A stretch of 8,238 nucleotides of DNA from Chitinophagales bacterium (lineage in GTDB: Bacteria; Bacteroidota; Bacteroidia; Chitinophagales; Saprospiraceae). Positions 6,648 to 8,238 of this stretch are shown piece by piece. The notes under the pieces are model-generated. The model saw nothing but the letters and a program-made list of their open reading frames with translations. It was not told where the DNA came from and searched no databases. Position numbers and translations under genes: made by a program. How positions within the stretch are numbered: position 1 is the stretch's first letter; every line of letters starts with the position of its first letter. The stretch lies in the NCBI GenBank assembly GCA_013298445.1, contig JAAFHQ010000240.1, forward strand, positions 1-8,238, read 5' to 3'.

Positions 6648-7814
6648 ATGCAGTACTTAAAACTTTGCACATTCCTGCTGGCGCTGGGCGTTTTGCTAGG
6701 TTGTGAATCTGGAACCAAAACAACACAAAACACCAGCACCAAAGCCGCCAAAACCTACGCTGCGTTCATTGGCACCTATTCCAAAAAGGAAGGGCATGTG
6801 GATGGCAAGGGTGAAGGCATTTATTTGTACCAATTGGATAGTGCTACGGGCTACCTGGACAAAATCGGAGTGCAGGATGGCATAGTCAATCCTTCTTTTT
6901 TGACCCTTAGTGCCAATGGTAAATACTTGTATGCTGTGGAAGAAATCGGTTCCGATGTAGACGAAGCAGGCAGGGTAGTGGCTTATCGCCGTGCCGATGA
7001 CCACCTTGAAAAAATCAACCAACAACCCACTTTTGCCTTTGCGCCTTGCCATGTCAGTACGGATAGCAAAAGCCGCTACGTATTTGTAGCCAACTATGTG
7101 GGTGTAATCGCGGTATATCCTGTAGCAGCTAACGGCGGGCTCGAAGCAGCTACTTTTCACGAAGCATTCCAGGGCAAAGGGCCTCATTCCCGCCAAGATG
7201 CCTCCCACCCACACAGCGTCAACCTCTCGCCTGATGAGCAATATTTGTACGTACCAGATCTGGGCACGGACAACATCTACACCTACAAAATCAATTACGA
7301 TACGCCCCAAAAGCCATTGACCAAAATCGGAGCAACCAAGGTACATCCCACCAGCGGGCCTCGTCATTTCACTTTTCACCCCAGCCTGCCCAAAGCTTAC
7401 GTGGTCAACGAACTCAGCTGCACCGTAACCTTGATGAATTGGGATAAAAACACGGGTAAACTGGATACGGTGCAAAGCATCAGCACCCTACCCGCCGATT
7501 TTAAAGGCAATAACAATTGCTCCGACCTGCACATCACTCCCAATGGCCAGTTTTTGTACGCAGCCAATCGGGGGCACAACAGCATTGTGGGCTACAGCAT
7601 CGATTCCAACACCGGTGCCCTCAGCTTGATTGGTCATGCCTCCACCCAGGGTGAAGTACCCCGCAACTTTGCCATTTCGCCCGACGGTCGCTTTTTATAC
7701 GCCGCCAACCAGAACTCCGACAACATCGTAATCCTGAGCATCGACAAGGATGGCAAGCTTAAATACCGGAAAGAGGAGAAGGTGTTTACGCCGGTGTGTG
7801 TGCAGTTCCAGTAA
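6648..7814 (+). CDS. Lactonase family lipoprotein, 6-phosphogluconolactonase-like beta-propeller
   Basis: A 388-residue member of the YbhE/Pgl-type lactonase family (seven-bladed beta-propeller), whose known members hydrolyse 6-phosphogluconolactone or related lactones. Repeating blade motifs are clear: PSFLTLSANGKYLYAVEE (about 82-99), SKSRYVFVANY (140-150), HPHSVNLSPDEQYLYVPD (187-204), GPRHFTFHPS (237-246), HITPNGQFLYAANRG (295-309) and FAISPDGRFLYAANQ (341-355). The conserved HPHS and GPRH segments, which face the propeller's active-site cleft in relatives, are intact. The N-terminus is a lipoprotein signal: charged MQYLK, a hydrophobic core and a lipobox LLGC with the lipidated Cys at 19, followed by a Thr/Lys-rich linker. 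The protein therefore probably sits on a membrane facing the periplasm or outside, where a phosphorylated substrate is less likely; an unphosphorylated sugar lactone is a reasonable guess. The gene has its own promoter region and ends in an inverted repeat. Confidence 0.9.
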   Translation: MQYLKLCTFLLALGVLLGCESGTKTTQNTSTKAAKTYAAFIGTYSKKEGHVDGKGEGIYLYQLDSATGYLDKIGVQDGIVNPSFLTLSANGKYLYAVEEIGSDVDEAGRVVAYRRADDHLEKINQQPTFAFAPCHVSTDSKSRYVFVANYVGVIAVYPVAANGGLEAATFHEAFQGKGPHSRQDASHPHSVNLSPDEQYLYVPDLGTDNIYTYKINYDTPQKPLTKIGATKVHPTSGPRHFTFHPSLPKAYVVNELSCTVTLMNWDKNTGKLDTVQSISTLPADFKGNNNCSDLHITPNGQFLYAANRGHNSIVGYSIDSNTGALSLIGHASTQGEVPRNFAISPDGRFLYAANQNSDNIVILSIDKDGKLKYRKEEKVFTPVCVQFQ

Positions 7815-7821
7815 TGATGAA

Positions 7822-7894
7822 TGATGAATGATAAGTGATGAATCTAGAACCTCACATGGTGAGCAATTCATCATTCATCACTTATCATTCATCA
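7822..7894. repeat. Inverted repeat of TGATGAA-like units, probable two-way terminator
   Basis: A perfect 22-bp inverted repeat (7822-7843 with 7873-7894) lies between two convergent genes. The arms are built from near-identical 7-mers (TGATGAA, TGATAAG). The unit pattern extends past the perfect arm on the left (7815-7821) and into the spacer on the right (7866-7872), so the arms can pair in shifted registers. The spacer contains a small hairpin, CTCAC-ATG-GTGAG (7851-7863). It probably ends transcription from both sides: the plus-strand stop is 7 bases before it and the minus-strand stop 7 bases beyond it. Confidence 0.75.
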
Positions 7895-7900
7895 CTAAAA

Positions 7901-8238
7901 TTACAATTTCATCTCCCAACCCTTCTCATACTCCCTTCCCCACAGCTTCATGGCCGTTTTGTTTTTGAGGATGTGGCCATTGCTGGAATCGCAGTTCAAT
8001 ACGCCGCCGTTGCGCAGAGCGATGTTGCCGAGTTGGGGGAGGAGAGTAGATTTGTGGCCTTCGATGATGGGGCAATTGAGCTTTTCTTTGCCTCGAATGC
8101 TTTCGATAAAGTTATTGAGGTGCAAGCTGTCCAACAGTTCTCCCATACCCATGGTATTGGTGCGTTGGGCTTCTTGCAGTTCAGTTTTGACGTCTTTGAC
8201 CAGTTTATTCTCCAGGTCGTACACCTTGTAGTCGTCGC
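7901..8238 (-). CDS. Gfo/Idh/MocA family oxidoreductase, C-terminal fragment
   Basis: The last 112 or so residues of a NAD(P)-dependent sugar or polyol dehydrogenase-like protein; the frame is open to the window edge, reading DDYKVYDLENKLV from the first complete codon. Recognisable C-terminal family features in order are a short beta segment with the polar YDLENK turn, LNNFIESIRGKEK (the conserved helix of the type HxxNFIDCIRSRK), then EGHKSTLLPQLGNIALRNG, and the closing LKNKTAMKLWGREYEKGWEM. The N-terminal Rossmann fold, the nucleotide-binding motif and the catalytic Lys/His lie outside, so cofactor and substrate cannot be judged. A GTG or ATG start within the visible part is not needed and would give only a fragment. 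An inverted repeat follows the TAA. Family call is good; function is open. Confidence 0.8.
   Translation of the reverse strand, partial: DDYKVYDLENKLVKDVKTELQEAQRTNTMGMGELLDSLHLNNFIESIRGKEKLNCPIIEGHKSTLLPQLGNIALRNGGVLNCDSSNGHILKNKTAMKLWGREYEKGWEMKL

Noticed and set aside
6696..7475. 259-codon minus-strand open frame inside the lactonase gene
   Set aside because: It is antisense to the clear propeller repeats, and no domain is seen in its translation.
7815..7896. Possible CRISPR-like or tandem array from the repeated TGATGAA units
   Set aside because: The units are 7 bp, contiguous and palindromically arranged, with no unique spacers between them.
7950..8231. 93-codon plus-strand open frame at the right end
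   Set aside because: It is antisense to the recognisable C-terminus of a Gfo/Idh/MocA oxidoreductase and has no features of its own.

Overview
This window looks like the chromosome of a Bacteroidota bacterium, probably an environmental lineage such as the Saprospiria; the phylum is fairly secure and the finer placement is a guess. The evidence is that start codons lack Shine-Dalgarno sequences and sit in A/T-rich leaders, that the Bacteroidota-type -7 promoter element TAnnTTTG recurs upstream of genes, and that the gene families are typical of the phylum: a DUF5117-type zinc metalloprotease, a Tat-exported TIM-barrel isomerase, a DUF5684 membrane protein, a mitochondrial-type aconitase, a lipoprotein lactonase and a Gfo/Idh/MocA oxidoreductase.

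Layout. Positions 1-2135 (+) hold the 3' part of a large secreted zinc metalloprotease. A gene-free stretch (2136-2425) separates it from a convergent gene. This stretch holds a terminator hairpin and a roughly 200-nt nested palindrome whose main arms are perfect over 33 bp. Positions 2426-3307 (-) encode a hydroxypyruvate-isomerase-like protein with a twin-arginine signal. A 315-bp A/T-rich divergent intergenic region follows. Positions 3623-4018 (+) encode a small three-helix membrane protein, closed by a strong terminator. Aconitase (4278-6548, +) has a leader with two identical TACTTTTG elements flanking a stem-loop, and its own terminator. A lipidated seven-bladed-propeller lactonase follows (6648-7814, +). 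Another inverted repeat, built from TGATGAA-like units, lies between it and the convergent C-terminal end of a Gfo/Idh/MocA oxidoreductase (7901-8238, -), which is cut by the window edge.

How the genes relate. These appear to be mostly single-gene transcription units, each with its own promoter and terminator signals, not one operon. Aconitase is central metabolism (TCA cycle). The isomerase-like protein, the lactonase and the oxidoreductase belong to families that act on sugars, sugar acids or their lactones. Two of them carry export signals, which hints at carbohydrate chemistry in the cell envelope, but no shared pathway can be proved from the window.

No clearly new defence, mobile or biosynthetic system is visible. 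The most unusual element is the composite palindrome at 2185-2384. It is made of four small hairpins with TTTA or TAAA loops and resembles a REP/BIME or MITE-like mobile repeat.
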